Source of the DNA: Streptomyces griseoluteus
GTDB taxonomy: Bacteria; Actinomycetota; Actinomycetes; Streptomycetales; Streptomycetaceae
Assembly (NCBI GenBank): GCA_000717735.1
Contig: JOBE01000066.1
Coordinates: 1-61,482 of the forward strand
Length of the DNA stretch: 61,482 bases
Direction of reading: 5' to 3'
Shown here in pieces: positions 32,818-41,552 of this stretch (within the stretch, counting starts at the first letter, position 1; every line of letters begins with the position of its first letter). Under the pieces are notes generated by a model. The model searched no databases and was not told the origin of the DNA. It saw only the letters and a list, made by a program, of their open reading frames with translations. The position numbers were made by a program, and so were the translations under genes.

Positions 32818-33257
32818 GCGCGCCCCACCCGCCCCCGGCCGGTCCGGGCGCGCACGGCCCTGGCGGCGCTGACCCCGGCCAGGACGGCGGCGAGCGCGGT
32901 GACCACGGTCCCGCCCAGGTAGAGCAGCCCCCGTGTCGGGTCACCCGCGCTCAACAGCCGCTCCGTTTCGAGGCCGTACGTCGAGAAGGTGGTGAACCCG
33001 CCGCAGAATCCGGTGCCGAGGAACGGGCGGAGAAGCGGGTGCGGGACGGCCGTCGACCACTCGGTCGACCGCTCCGTGAGAAGGACCATCAGCACGCCGA
33101 GCAGGGCGCACCCGGTCACGTTCACCGTGAACGTCGTCCACGGGAAGGCGCCTTGCGGGGTCGGCCAGAGCAGCCCCGCGCCGTAGCGGGCGGTCGCGCC
33201 GAGGGCGCCGCCGGCGGCCACCGCCCCGACGACGGGCAGTTCGGCGCGCAGTCGCAT
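32814..33257 (-). CDS. Fluoride channel FluC/CrcB, subunit 2
   Basis: The second subunit of the pair, with four hydrophobic helices: VVGAVAAGGALGATARYGAGLL, FPWTTFTVNVTGCALLGVLMVLL, the F-box region FLGTGFCGGFTTFSTYGLE, and YLGGTVVTALAAVLAGVSAARAV. Fluoride channels export toxic F- by forming dimers of oppositely oriented subunits; adjacent gene pairs encode heterodimers in many Gram-positives. Start: ATG 33257, or a GTG two codons earlier. The F-box tyrosine/phenylalanine pattern complements that of subunit 1. Confidence 0.9.
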   Translation of the reverse strand: MRLRAELPVVGAVAAGGALGATARYGAGLLWPTPQGAFPWTTFTVNVTGCALLGVLMVLLTERSTEWSTAVPHPLLRPFLGTGFCGGFTTFSTYGLETERLLSAGDPTRGLLYLGGTVVTALAAVLAGVSAARAVRARTGRGRVGRA

Positions 33258-33627
33258 CCCCACAGATTACGAGGCGCGGACAAGGCGAGGCGCACAGGCA
33301 CGGTCCCCGGCCTGGGGCATTAACCGGGATCCGGCCTGTGCAGCCTCGCTCTGCGATGGTCCGGCCACGCCCTGCGACGGGTCAAAGCCGGGCGGGCGAG
33401 TGTGTCAGATCCCCCCGGGGCATCCCGGAGGGCCGTGGCCGGGGCTGGAAGAAGCGGTGTGAAGGGGGTCGGAGACCCCTCCGACCTGCGACGACACGGC
33501 GGGGGGTGGTCCGGCCACCATCCGGCGGCCGATTCGGGTGCCGGGTACACCTCGTCCCGGACAGTGGTGCCGGGGGACGGTGGTGGGGCAGCGGGAGGGA
33601 GCTGCGCAACCTTCGGGCAGGAGTGTC
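33258..33627. other. 370-nt region between fluC2 and the transposase-derived gene
   Basis: Non-coding by codon use. It holds the divergent promoters of fluC2 and the transposase-derived gene. I looked for the fluoride riboswitch that often precedes fluC on its 5' side and did not recognise its conserved core. No inverted terminal repeats of an insertion sequence are obvious. Confidence 0.4.
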
Positions 33628-34890
33628 GTGAGTACATCCGTCGCAATCAAGCGCAGGGCCGTCACCGGGGCTGTTCCTCCGGCTGCTCCCCTGGGCGTCG
33701 TCAGGTCCGTCCGCGCGGGCGGCTCGCGCGAGGACGTCTACGCCGAGCTGTGTGCCGCGCTGTTCTCCGGCTTCCCGCGCCGCGACCAGCGCCTGAAGGC
33801 CGAGCAGTACCTGCACGGCCTGCTCACCGCGCAGGGCCGCAAGTCGATCCGTAACATCGCCGCCCAGATAGGCGGGCCGGCGGCCGAGCAGAGCCTGCAC
33901 CACTTCGTGTCCAGCTCCACCTGGGACTGGCAGCCCATGCGGGCCGCGCTCGCCCGGTTCCTGGAACTGAACAGCTGCCCGCAGGCCTGGGTGGTACGGC
34001 CCATGCCGATCCCGAAGGCCGGGGAGCACTCGGTGGGCGTGGACCGGCGCTTCGACCCGGAGCGCGGCCAGGTCTTCCACGGCCAGCAGGCGTTCGGGGT
34101 GTGGTTCGCCGGCGAGGAGCTGAGCGTCCCCGTCAACTGGCGTCTGTTCCTGCCGGACCCCTGGGTCAACGACCGCACCCGGCGCGACCGCGCGGAGGTC
34201 CCCCAGGAGGCCGGCGAGGAGACCCTGGAGGAGTGCGCGGTCGCCGCGGCGCTCGACACAGCTCGTTGGTCCGACGTCACCCGCAAGCCGGTGCTGCTCG
34301 ACATCCGGGGCGGCGCGGGGCGCGCGGCCCTCACCCGGCTCTCCGCGGCCGGAGTACCGGTCGTCGCCCGGATCAACCCGGGCTCCCGGCTCGCCATCGC
34401 CGACCGGTCGCTGCCCGGCTTCGGGGCGGGCCCGCTGTCCGCCCTGCAGATCCTGGACTCGCTCAAGGGCCTGCGCAGGCCGGTGAGCTGGGTCGACACC
34501 GTGGCAGGCGCCCGGACCTCGCGGACCTCGCTCGCCACGGCCGTCCGGGTGGCGCTGCCCACGCCGGGCGGGGAGCGGATGCGTCCGCTCGTGCTGCTCG
34601 GCGAGTGGGACGACCCCCGGCGCGCCCCGGCGCGGGTGTGGGTCAGCGATCTGACCAGCTCGCCGGTCGGCTCCCTGGTGCGGCTCACGAAGCTGAGCCG
34701 CCGGGTGGAGCGGGACTTCGCCGAGGTCGGGGAGGAGGCGGGGCTGCGGGACTTCGTGGGCCGCTCGTTCCGTGGCTGGCACCGGCACATCACGCTCGCC
34801 TCGGCCGCCCACGCGGCGACGGTCCTGGCCGCGAACGACTGGGACGCGCCCTACGGCACCGGCTACCGCTCGGGCCGCACGGCCAGCTGA
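33628..34890 (+). CDS. Domesticated IS701-type transposase-like protein
   Basis: A 420-residue protein started at GTG 33628 (CAGGAG upstream). It aligns by eye with the IS701 family: AEQYLHGLLTAQGRKSIRNIAAQIGGPAAEQSLHHFVSSSTWDW at about 58-101, and VNWRLFLPDPW at about 169-179. The place where active members have the first catalytic Asp (VVDxTGFPK) reads VVRPMPIPK at residues 122-130, without an acidic residue. The second Asp is retained at 225 (LLDIRGG). No terminal inverted repeats or target duplication are seen. It is probably a retained, catalytically dead DNA-binding protein. Confidence 0.7.
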   Translation: MSTSVAIKRRAVTGAVPPAAPLGVVRSVRAGGSREDVYAELCAALFSGFPRRDQRLKAEQYLHGLLTAQGRKSIRNIAAQIGGPAAEQSLHHFVSSSTWDWQPMRAALARFLELNSCPQAWVVRPMPIPKAGEHSVGVDRRFDPERGQVFHGQQAFGVWFAGEELSVPVNWRLFLPDPWVNDRTRRDRAEVPQEAGEETLEECAVAAALDTARWSDVTRKPVLLDIRGGAGRAALTRLSAAGVPVVARINPGSRLAIADRSLPGFGAGPLSALQILDSLKGLRRPVSWVDTVAGARTSRTSLATAVRVALPTPGGERMRPLVLLGEWDDPRRAPARVWVSDLTSSPVGSLVRLTKLSRRVERDFAEVGEEAGLRDFVGRSFRGWHRHITLASAAHAATVLAANDWDAPYGTGYRSGRTAS

Positions 34891-34974
34891 CGGAAGGCCG
34901 GCGGAACCTCCGCGTGTACGGGCATCCGTAGGCGCGGAGACCTCGGATGCCGTTGTGCGCCTGCGTCCCGTCGG

Positions 34975-36999
34975 TCAGCGCGCTCCGGCCGGGCCCGGCG
35001 AAGGGTCGGGGCCGTTGGCGGCGCGGCCGCGGGACAGGACCTCGCGGGTGCGCTGGAGGCGCAGGGCCAGCTGGACCTCCAGGACCTGGCCCGGCTTCTG
35101 CCATTCCGGTCCGAGGAGTTCACCGATCCGTTCGAGGCGGCGGGAGACCGTGTTGGGGTGGACGTGCAGCGCCTCGGCCGCGTTGGTCGGGCTGCCGCCG
35201 GAGGCGAAGTACGCCTCCAGGGTGTGCGTGAGGTCGGTGAACCGCTCGGCGTCGTAGTCGAGTACGGGCCCGATCGCCGCCTCGACGAAGCCGTCGACGT
35301 CGTTGTCGTCGGACAGCAGCAGCCCGAGGAAGCCCAGGTCCTGCACGGAGGCCGCCGAGCCGGTGCCGCCGAGCGCGCTCATCGCGTCCAGGCAGCGCCC
35401 GGCCTCCTGGTGCATCCGCACGACGCCGTCCGGGCTCCAGCCGGGTCCTGCGGCGGCGACCGAGACGGGGTGCCCGAGCAGCGGGGACAGTTCGGCGGCG
35501 ACGGCCTTGGCGGCGGCCGAGGCGTCGATCCCCGGGAGCAGCAGCACGATGCAGCCGCCCTGCACGGTCTTCAGACCGGAGAGGCGGTACGCGTACGAGG
35601 ACGCCCAGACGACGGCCCTGCCCTGTTCACCGCCCTCGGGCCTGGCGAGCACGAGGACGTGCGGTTTGCGCAGGTCGACGCCGAGGCGGCGGGCCCGCTG
35701 GGCGATCTGCTGCGGCGCGTGCGGCGGGTCGGCGATGAGGTCGTCGAGGAGCTCGTCGCGGACGGGTCCTTCGGCGACGGCCGTGGAGCGGCGCATGAGG
35801 AGGAGGAAGGCGAAGGACTGGGCGGCGAGTTCGAGGAGCCGCTCGTCCTCGCCGGTGAGGCCGCCGGCCGCGCGGATGATCAGGCCGCCGAGGTCCTCGG
35901 AGCCGGCGATGACGGGGGCGACCCAGGTGTCGTCGGCGGCGAGGACCGGGCGGCGGCGGGCGTGCGCGTCGAGCGAGGCCTTGGCGACGGCCTCCTCGTC
36001 GAGATCGGGGATGTCGCCGGCGGTGGCGAGGCAGCGGCCGCCGGGGTCGCGGATCATCACGCTGGCGTCGAGGGCGTCGGCGGCGGCCTTGGCCACGTGG
36101 CACAGGTCGCCGCCCGCGAGGACGAGGTTCATGATGCGGCCGTGGGCCTCGCTGACGTGCCGCATGCGGGTGAGGCTGGTGCGGACCCGGGAGCTGTCCC
36201 GTTCCAGTTCGGAGACCTCGGCCCGGGTGCGGTCGAGGAGTCCGGCCTTCTCGACGGCGAGCGCGGCGAGGTCGGCGAGCGCGGCGAGCAGCCCGATCTC
36301 CTCGACGGTGTGGTCGCGGACGCGGCGGTCGGCGCCGTGCAGGGCGCCGATCACGGTGTCGCCGCTGCGCAGCGGCGCGGCCATCATGGCGTGCAGGTCC
36401 TCGGCGCGCAGGGCCGCTTCGGCGGCTTCGTCGAAGGCCGGGGCGTGCACTCCGGCGTCGAGGGAGCCGGAGGGGGCGAAGCGCTCGTCGGCGAGGTAGT
36501 CGGCGGTCCATACGGCTTCGCCGTGGAGCTGTACGGCGCCGCCGAGCCCGTATCCCTCGGCGATCCTGAGCCCGGGGGCGAGCCGCGGTCCCTCGGTGCG
36601 GCCGGTGCGGGAGCCCTCGGTCGTGTGGACGTAACACGCTCCGTGCGGGCCGCGCAGGGTCACGTACGCCAGGTCGAGACCGAGGAGCCTGCGGGCCCGG
36701 CGGGTGATGACGCGCAACAGGCTGTCGAGGTCGTAGGAGGAGGTCAGGTCGCGTGCGGTGTCGGTGAGGGTGGCGAGTCCGGCTGCGCGGCGCGTGTCGT
36801 GCTCGGCTCCGGCGCGGGCCTCGCCGGCGAGTGCGACGGCCCGTTCGAGGCGGTGGAGTTCCTCGCCGGCGAGCCCGGAGAGGCGGGCCTCGTCGAGGAA
36901 CGCGTCGAAGCGGGCGGGCGGGGCCTGCTGGGCGAGCAGTTCGAGGACCGTGAGCAGCGCGTCGGCACCACCGGCTCCGTCGGCGCCGTGCAAGGTCAT
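34975..36999 (-). CDS. GAF-domain PucR/CdaR-type transcriptional regulator
   Basis: A 674-residue regulator. A GAF-like sensor lies at about residues 100-270 (LLRVITRRARRLLGLDLAYVTLRG; MMAAPLRSGDTVIGALHGADR; LAALADLAALAVEKA). A helical linker (EVSELERDSSRVRTSLTRMRHVSEAHGRIM), a second sensor-like region and a C-terminal PucR-type HTH (TLEAYFASGGSPTNAAEALHVHPNTVSRRLERIGELLG) follow. I start at ATG 36999 with GGGGGAC upstream. PucR-family regulators respond to purines or small acids; uricase at 31.5 kb is the only purine gene nearby, so a link is tempting but unproven. Confidence 0.85.
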   Translation of the reverse strand: MTLHGADGAGGADALLTVLELLAQQAPPARFDAFLDEARLSGLAGEELHRLERAVALAGEARAGAEHDTRRAAGLATLTDTARDLTSSYDLDSLLRVITRRARRLLGLDLAYVTLRGPHGACYVHTTEGSRTGRTEGPRLAPGLRIAEGYGLGGAVQLHGEAVWTADYLADERFAPSGSLDAGVHAPAFDEAAEAALRAEDLHAMMAAPLRSGDTVIGALHGADRRVRDHTVEEIGLLAALADLAALAVEKAGLLDRTRAEVSELERDSSRVRTSLTRMRHVSEAHGRIMNLVLAGGDLCHVAKAAADALDASVMIRDPGGRCLATAGDIPDLDEEAVAKASLDAHARRRPVLAADDTWVAPVIAGSEDLGGLIIRAAGGLTGEDERLLELAAQSFAFLLLMRRSTAVAEGPVRDELLDDLIADPPHAPQQIAQRARRLGVDLRKPHVLVLARPEGGEQGRAVVWASSYAYRLSGLKTVQGGCIVLLLPGIDASAAAKAVAAELSPLLGHPVSVAAAGPGWSPDGVVRMHQEAGRCLDAMSALGGTGSAASVQDLGFLGLLLSDDNDVDGFVEAAIGPVLDYDAERFTDLTHTLEAYFASGGSPTNAAEALHVHPNTVSRRLERIGELLGPEWQKPGQVLEVQLALRLQRTREVLSRGRAANGPDPSPGPAGAR

Positions 37000-37182
37000 G
37001 GTCCCGTCCCCCCGTGGTCGAGCGAAAATCGGGCACCTGGGCGGAAACCCGTACTGCTCGCCGAAACTAATTCGGCTTCGGGAGTCGGTCAACGGTGAGT
37101 TGCCGCACTTCATTCCCGGTGGCGGGGCTCTGAGCCCCGTCCGGCGGAGCCGGGCGCGGCCCGCCCGGGCCGCGCCCGGTGG

Positions 37183-38067
37183 TCAGCCGACGGAGCCCGC
37201 CGGGACGAGCCGGGACCGTGCCGGGTCGTACTGGGAGGGGACGCGGGGCGCGTACACGGGACGGGCGACGGTGTTCCGTACGGTGAGGACCGAGCGCTGG
37301 AGGCGGTGGAGGCGGGCCGAGGGCTCCATGCCGCTCTCCCCCTTGAGGGCCACGCGCAGTCGCTCGAACACGGTGAGGGCCTCGTCGTGCTGTCCGCAGC
37401 GCAGCAGGGCCACCATGTAGTGGGCGTGGAGGGGCTCGTTGGTGCGGTAGCGGGCGACGAGTCCGGAGAGTTCGGAGACGAGGTCGGCGTGCCGGCCGAG
37501 GCCCAGCTGTGCTTCCACCCACTGGTCGAGGACGCTCAGCCGGGAGGTTTCGAGGCGTTCGATCTCCCGGCGGAGGCGGGGGCCGGCGGCGACGCCCGCG
37601 TAGGGTTCGCCGCGCCACAGGGCGAGCGCCTCGCCGAGGCGGAGCGCGGCGCGCGGGAGGTCGCCGGCCTCCATCGCGCGGTAGCCGGCGCCCGCCGCGC
37701 GCTCGAACTGCCAGACGTCGTGGGCGCCGCCGCCGGTGTCGAGGCGGTAGCCGCCGGGCTGGGAGACGAGGATGGCGTCGGCGGTGCGCCGGTCGGACCA
37801 GTCGGAGTCGGTTTCCGCAGGTTCGGTGCCGCGCAGCAGGGCGGCCGTGATGAGGGCGCGCAGCTCGGCTATGTGGGCCTGGAGTTCGCCGCGGGCGCCG
37901 CGGGGCGCGCCGGACGGCCAGAGTTCCTCGGTCAGCACGGTCACGGGGACGACCTGGTCGGCGCTGGCCGTGAGCAGGGCGAGGAGTTGCCGGGGTGCGG
38001 CCGCGGTCGGGGTGATCGAGACCCCGTTCTCACGTACCGACAGTCCCCCCAGGATCCGGACGTCCAC
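37183..38067 (-). CDS. SARP-family regulator (single HTH-BTAD)
   Basis: A 294-residue protein with the SARP layout: an OmpR-type winged helix at about residues 1-115 (VRILGGLSVRENGVSITPTAAAPRQLLALL, then AELRALITAALL and VSQPGGYRLD), followed by the BTAD helical domain (WQFERAAGAGYRAMEAGDLPRAALRLGEALALWRGEPYAG...). It lacks the NB-ARC/TPR part of AfsR-type regulators. SARPs activate secondary-metabolite or developmental genes in Streptomyces. No biosynthetic genes are nearby. The GTG at 38067 is preceded by a consensus promoter at 38119-38147. Confidence 0.9.
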   Translation of the reverse strand: MDVRILGGLSVRENGVSITPTAAAPRQLLALLTASADQVVPVTVLTEELWPSGAPRGARGELQAHIAELRALITAALLRGTEPAETDSDWSDRRTADAILVSQPGGYRLDTGGGAHDVWQFERAAGAGYRAMEAGDLPRAALRLGEALALWRGEPYAGVAAGPRLRREIERLETSRLSVLDQWVEAQLGLGRHADLVSELSGLVARYRTNEPLHAHYMVALLRCGQHDEALTVFERLRVALKGESGMEPSARLHRLQRSVLTVRNTVARPVYAPRVPSQYDPARSRLVPAGSVG

Positions 38068-38118
38068 CTTGCCCCCTCAGTGCCTGTGCGGTGTCTGCGC
38101 GCGGGATGACTCTTGTTG

Positions 38119-38147
38119 ATTAGAAAAGACCCCCGTAGGCATGTCAA
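38119..38147 (-). promoter_or_regulatory. Consensus promoter of the SARP gene
   Basis: On the minus strand TTGACA (complement of 38142-38147), a 17-bp spacer, and TCTAAT (complement of 38119-38124). Transcription would begin near 38112, giving a leader of about 45 nt before GTG 38067. The local AT-rich stretch stands out in GC-rich DNA. Confidence 0.8.
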
Positions 38148-38404
38148 TAAGAAACCGGAGGGTACGGAATCCAGGCTTGGGATATCGGGGTGATTCACCC
38201 CCTTTGCGGGAGTATTGGTGCGTCAGGTTTTCGTCACTGGCGCAGACCTGCACCCCTCGGAAGGCTGTTTCCGGACTCGGGGGTACGCTTTCGCAGGGTC
38301 CTTGCGGATGCCGGAGGGGCCGACACGCGCGAGTTCACGCCAGAATCCGGGCGCTCGGTATGGTTCCGGCCCGGCTCTGGAGGGTTGACCGGCCCCAAAG
38401 GCTC

Positions 38405-38437
38405 TTCCGGCTCTGGAGGTTCTTCCGGCCCTAGAGG
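38405..38437. repeat. 18-bp imperfect tandem repeat at the 3' end of the DUF1772 gene
   Basis: TTCCGGCTCTGGAGG (38405-38419) and TTCCGGCCCTAGAGG (38423-38437) are related copies with an 18-bp period, and a third degenerate copy lies at about 38363-38383. The second overlaps the stop codon of the DUF1772 gene (TAG on the minus strand at 38431-38433). Confidence 0.55.
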
Positions 38438-38898
38438 ACGGCGGCAGCCGTGAGCAGACCGAACGCGACGGTGATGAGAGCCGTACGGACACGGTGGAAA
38501 CCGTTCCAGCGCTTCTCGAAGGCGGCGCGGACCGCAGCCGGGTCGTCGCCCGGGGCCTCCGACGCGGCCAGCGCGTTGTTGAGCGGGACGTTGCCGCCGA
38601 TGGTGACCAGGTGGTTGAGGGCCGCGCACAGCAGCCCCGCCAGGACCAGCCACTTCTGGGTGTCCGTGCGCCCGTCGACCGGGACGAAGAAGGCGGCGGC
38701 GGGCAGGGCGACCACGCCGAGGAAGACGGTCAGGAACACGCCCTTCGGCACGTACTCGTTGATCCGGCGCATCACCGTGACGAACTCGGCGTCCGTGAGG
38801 CGGGCGAGTGCGGGCATGATCCCGGTCTGGAAGATCAGCATGAATCCGGCGTACAGACCGGTGCATCCGACGGCGAGGGCGAGCAGCAGGGAGGCCAT
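38431..38898 (-). CDS. DUF1772 (anthrone-oxygenase-like) membrane protein
   Basis: A 155-residue protein with four hydrophobic helices: an N-terminal one (LLLALAVGCTGLYAGFMLIF), a second (FLTVFLGVVALPAAAFFVPV), a third (WLVLAGLLCAALNHLVTIG) and a C-terminal one (VRTALITVAFGLLTAAAVL). The third is followed by the family motif NVPLNNAL. DUF1772 proteins resemble anthrone oxygenases of aromatic polyketide pathways but most have no proven activity. It follows the SARP region but no polyketide genes are present. Confidence 0.85.
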   Translation of the reverse strand: MASLLLALAVGCTGLYAGFMLIFQTGIMPALARLTDAEFVTVMRRINEYVPKGVFLTVFLGVVALPAAAFFVPVDGRTDTQKWLVLAGLLCAALNHLVTIGGNVPLNNALAASEAPGDDPAAVRAAFEKRWNGFHRVRTALITVAFGLLTAAAVL

Positions 38899-38931
38899 GC
38901 GGTCATTGTGACCCGCCGCCCGCCACGCGCG

Positions 38932-40596
38932 TCAGCTGTACGGGTCCCCCGATCTCAACTCTCCCTCGTGGGAAGGCTCTTCACTCGGAGCGCCGCCGCC
39001 GGGACCCATCAGCCCCTCGGCCTGCCGTACGGCCTCGGCCAGCTCCCGTACCACCGCCGAACCCGAACGGCCGGAGATCGCCTCGGCGCGCTCCGCCAGC
39101 GCCCTCAGCCCCGGGGTGCCCGGCAGCCCGCCGCCGCGCAGGGCGTCCGCGAAGTAGGCGGTGATCGCCGTCAGTTGCAGGCTGTCGTGGCCGCCGCCCC
39201 AGATGTCTCCGGTGAGCCCGCCCGTGCCGACGCTGCCGGACCGCTCGCGCGGTGCCCGGGTGGCCGGGTCGAGCCAGCGGACGGTGGCGGTGGCGACCGG
39301 ACCCGTCGCCCCCGGCCTGGTCCTGACCGCGTACAGCGCGGTGACGGTGTGTCCGGCCCCCACCTCGCCGCCGTCGACCCGGTCGTCGCGGAAGTCCTCG
39401 TCGGCGACCTCCCGGTTCTCGTAGCCGATCAGCCGGAACTTCTCCACGGTCCGCCGGTCGAAGGCGACCTGCGCCTTGGCGTCGCGGGCCCGCAGCTCCA
39501 CATGGGAGGGCAGTTGGTCGACGAAGACCTTGCGGGCCTGCGCCGAGTTGGAGACGTACGTCGTCTGGCCGTCGCCCTTGTCGGCGAGCTGTTCCATGAA
39601 CTCGTCGCCGTACTCGCTGCCGACGCCGACGCCGAACAGGGTGATCCCGTACCGCCGGCGCTCCTCCTCGATGCGCTCCAGGATCGTCCCGGCCTCGGTG
39701 GCGCCGGTGTTGGCGAGCGCGTCGGAGAGCAGCACGACCCGGTTGGTGGCGCCCTTGCGGTGGCCTTCGACGGCGACGTCGTAACCGGTGCGGACGCCCG
39801 CCTCGACATTGGTGGAGGCGCCCGTCGCGAGGGAGTCCACGGCCTCGCGGATCCGGCCGCGGGCCTCCCCCACGCGGGTCATCGGCAGCCTGGTCTCGGC
39901 TTCGTCGCTGAAGGTGACGAGCGCGATCGAGTCGTCGTCGCGGAGCTGGCCGGCGAGCAGACCGAGGGACTCCTTGACGAGGTCGAGCCGCCCCGGCTCG
40001 GCCATCGATCCCGAGACGTCGACGACGAAGGTGAGGGCGGCGGGCGGCCGTTCGGCGCCCCGGTCCGCGCCCCGGGTGGCGAGCCCGACGCGGACGAGGG
40101 ACCAGCCGTCCTGCCCGGTGCGGGCCCCGTCGAGGGTCACGCTGAAGCCGTTGTCCGCCGGGCGTGGGTAGTCGGGGCGGAAGCTGTTGACGAACTCCTC
40201 GGGGCGCACGGTCCCCGGCTCGGGCAGCCGCCCCTCGGCGAGGGTCCGGCGGGCATAGCCGTACGACGCGGTGTCCACGTCCAGGGCGAAGGTGGACAGG
40301 TAGTCGGGGGCAGGCGCCGGCGAGCGCACCTCGCCCTCCTTCCCCTCCTCGTACGCGCCGTCGGGGCGGGCGGTTCCGCCGCCGTCGGGGACCGCCGGGG
40401 CGGTCCCGCCGGACTCCCGGCCCGACCGGTCCGACCGGTCAGCGGTGCTTCTCTCCCCGCCCGCCCCGCAGCCCGCGACGGCGAGCCCCGCGGCGAGCAG
40501 CCCCGCGATGGCGGCCGGGAACCGGCCCCGTCCGCGTCGTCTGCCCGCCCTGTCTGCCCTGTCCGTCCTGGCTGCCCTGTTGATGGTTCGTCCCAT
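38932..40596 (-). CDS. Von Willebrand factor A lipoprotein (YfbK-like)
   Basis: A 554-residue protein started at ATG 40596 (GGGGGAG upstream). A basic region and hydrophobic stretch end in a lipobox, LAVAGC with Cys43. A Ser/Gly/Asp-rich linker follows, then the VWA N-terminal unit (TFALDVDTASYGYARRTLAEG; RPEEFVNSFRPDYP). The VWA domain has an intact MIDAS (DVSGSMAE near residue 200, then TGASTNVEAG). A C-terminal DUF3520-like region follows (VAFDRRTVEKFRLIGYENREVADEDF). The family is membrane-anchored and of unknown role, probably adhesive or protein-binding. Confidence 0.87.
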   Translation of the reverse strand: MGRTINRAARTDRADRAGRRRGRGRFPAAIAGLLAAGLAVAGCGAGGERSTADRSDRSGRESGGTAPAVPDGGGTARPDGAYEEGKEGEVRSPAPAPDYLSTFALDVDTASYGYARRTLAEGRLPEPGTVRPEEFVNSFRPDYPRPADNGFSVTLDGARTGQDGWSLVRVGLATRGADRGAERPPAALTFVVDVSGSMAEPGRLDLVKESLGLLAGQLRDDDSIALVTFSDEAETRLPMTRVGEARGRIREAVDSLATGASTNVEAGVRTGYDVAVEGHRKGATNRVVLLSDALANTGATEAGTILERIEEERRRYGITLFGVGVGSEYGDEFMEQLADKGDGQTTYVSNSAQARKVFVDQLPSHVELRARDAKAQVAFDRRTVEKFRLIGYENREVADEDFRDDRVDGGEVGAGHTVTALYAVRTRPGATGPVATATVRWLDPATRAPRERSGSVGTGGLTGDIWGGGHDSLQLTAITAYFADALRGGGLPGTPGLRALAERAEAISGRSGSAVVRELAEAVRQAEGLMGPGGGAPSEEPSHEGELRSGDPYS

Positions 40597-40810
40597 GTCA
40601 TCTCCCCCTCTTGATGCGGCACTTGTGAATGTGACGAACGAGAGGGCCGTTGGGAGCCGTCGAAGGGGTTGCGGATGGATCTCGATGCTGCAACGGCGAG
40701 GGGGTGGCGGCGGATGGCATGGATTCGCCATCCTTCTCAACAGGGCTTGTCACCGTGTGCAGTCGCATGCGTACATGGAGTGGACATCGATCGGGCGGGG
40801 GTGGTCAGCG
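40597..40810. promoter_or_regulatory. Divergent gap VWA lipoprotein / LuxR-type regulator
   Basis: A 214-nt region that must hold both promoters. GGATGGC (40712-40718) and GCCATCC (40727-40733) form a 7-bp inverted repeat with an 8-bp spacer, a candidate operator. No confident promoter boxes are recognised. Confidence 0.45.
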
Positions 40811-41530
40811 GTGGCAGAGAGCGCGGGCTCCGTGATGCTCGCCCGTTCGGCGATGAACCGGGCCGCGACCGAGGGACAGCGGCCCGCGGGGCGCCCGGTC
40901 CGGGGTGCGCGGCGCATCAGCGCGGCGCTCGCCGGGCTGGCCGCCTCCACCCGGTACGAGCTGCTGACCTTCGACGATCCGGTCGCCTCCGCGGGCTGCG
41001 CGATCCCGGGGCCGTTCCTCGAACTGGCGGGAGCGTGCATGCGGGCGGCCGCCGAGCGGGCCGGCGAGGTCAGGAGGATCGTGCCGCGGCACGCCCTGCC
41101 CCGGCTCGAAGGCGGCCTCCCGATGCCCGGCCGGGCCCGCCTGGCAGAGGCCATCCCCTTCAAGATGATCGTCGTCGACCGCGCGGTGGCCGCGGTCCCG
41201 CTCGACCTGGAGCTGCTCTACAACGGCCTGCTGCTGATCCGCGACCCGGTGGTCGTGCAGGCCCTCGTCCGCGCCCATCACGCCTGCTGGGCCACCGCCG
41301 AGGAGCTGACGTACAGACCGCCGCCGCCTCCCCCCGCGAGCGATCTGCCGCGGCAGCTTCGCCCGGTGCTCGACGCCCTCCTGTCGGGGCTCACGGACGA
41401 GACGGCGGCGACCCGGCTCGGCATGTCCGCGCGGACGTACAGCCGCCGGGTGGGCGAACTGATGGCCGCCCTCGGCACGACGAGCCGCTTCCGCGCGGGT
41501 GCGGAAGCGGCTCGAAGGGGGTGGGTGTGA
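40811..41530 (+). CDS. LuxR-type HTH regulator
   Basis: A 239-residue regulator with start chosen at GTG 40811, which has GGGGGTGG at a suitable distance; ATG 40775 is the alternative. The N-terminal part (ISAALAGLAASTRYELLTFDDPV... IVPRHALPRLEGGLPMPGRARLAEAIPFKMIVVD) matches a family of Streptomyces regulators with a phospholipase-D-like or TrmB-type fold. The C-terminal HTH (VLDALLSGLTDETAATRLGMSARTYSRRVGELMAALG) is LuxR-like. Such proteins often control nearby secretion or morphogenesis genes. The stop is followed after 22 nt by the convergent ABC permease gene. Confidence 0.8.
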   Translation: MAESAGSVMLARSAMNRAATEGQRPAGRPVRGARRISAALAGLAASTRYELLTFDDPVASAGCAIPGPFLELAGACMRAAAERAGEVRRIVPRHALPRLEGGLPMPGRARLAEAIPFKMIVVDRAVAAVPLDLELLYNGLLLIRDPVVVQALVRAHHACWATAEELTYRPPPPPPASDLPRQLRPVLDALLSGLTDETAATRLGMSARTYSRRVGELMAALGTTSRFRAGAEAARRGWV

Positions 41531-41552
41531 GGAGATGTCCGGGGCCTGGCCG

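Noticed and set aside
33258..33627. Fluoride riboswitch in front of fluC
   Set aside because: The characteristic GGNGAUGG...CGCC core was not found on the minus strand.
33264..34890. Intact insertion sequence
   Set aside because: No terminal inverted repeats or target duplications flank the transposase-like gene and its first catalytic Asp is missing.
35158..37098. Long plus-strand ORF opposite the GAF/PucR regulator
   Set aside because: Gly/Glu/Val-rich shadow with no domain, no RBS and a regulator of known type on the other strand.
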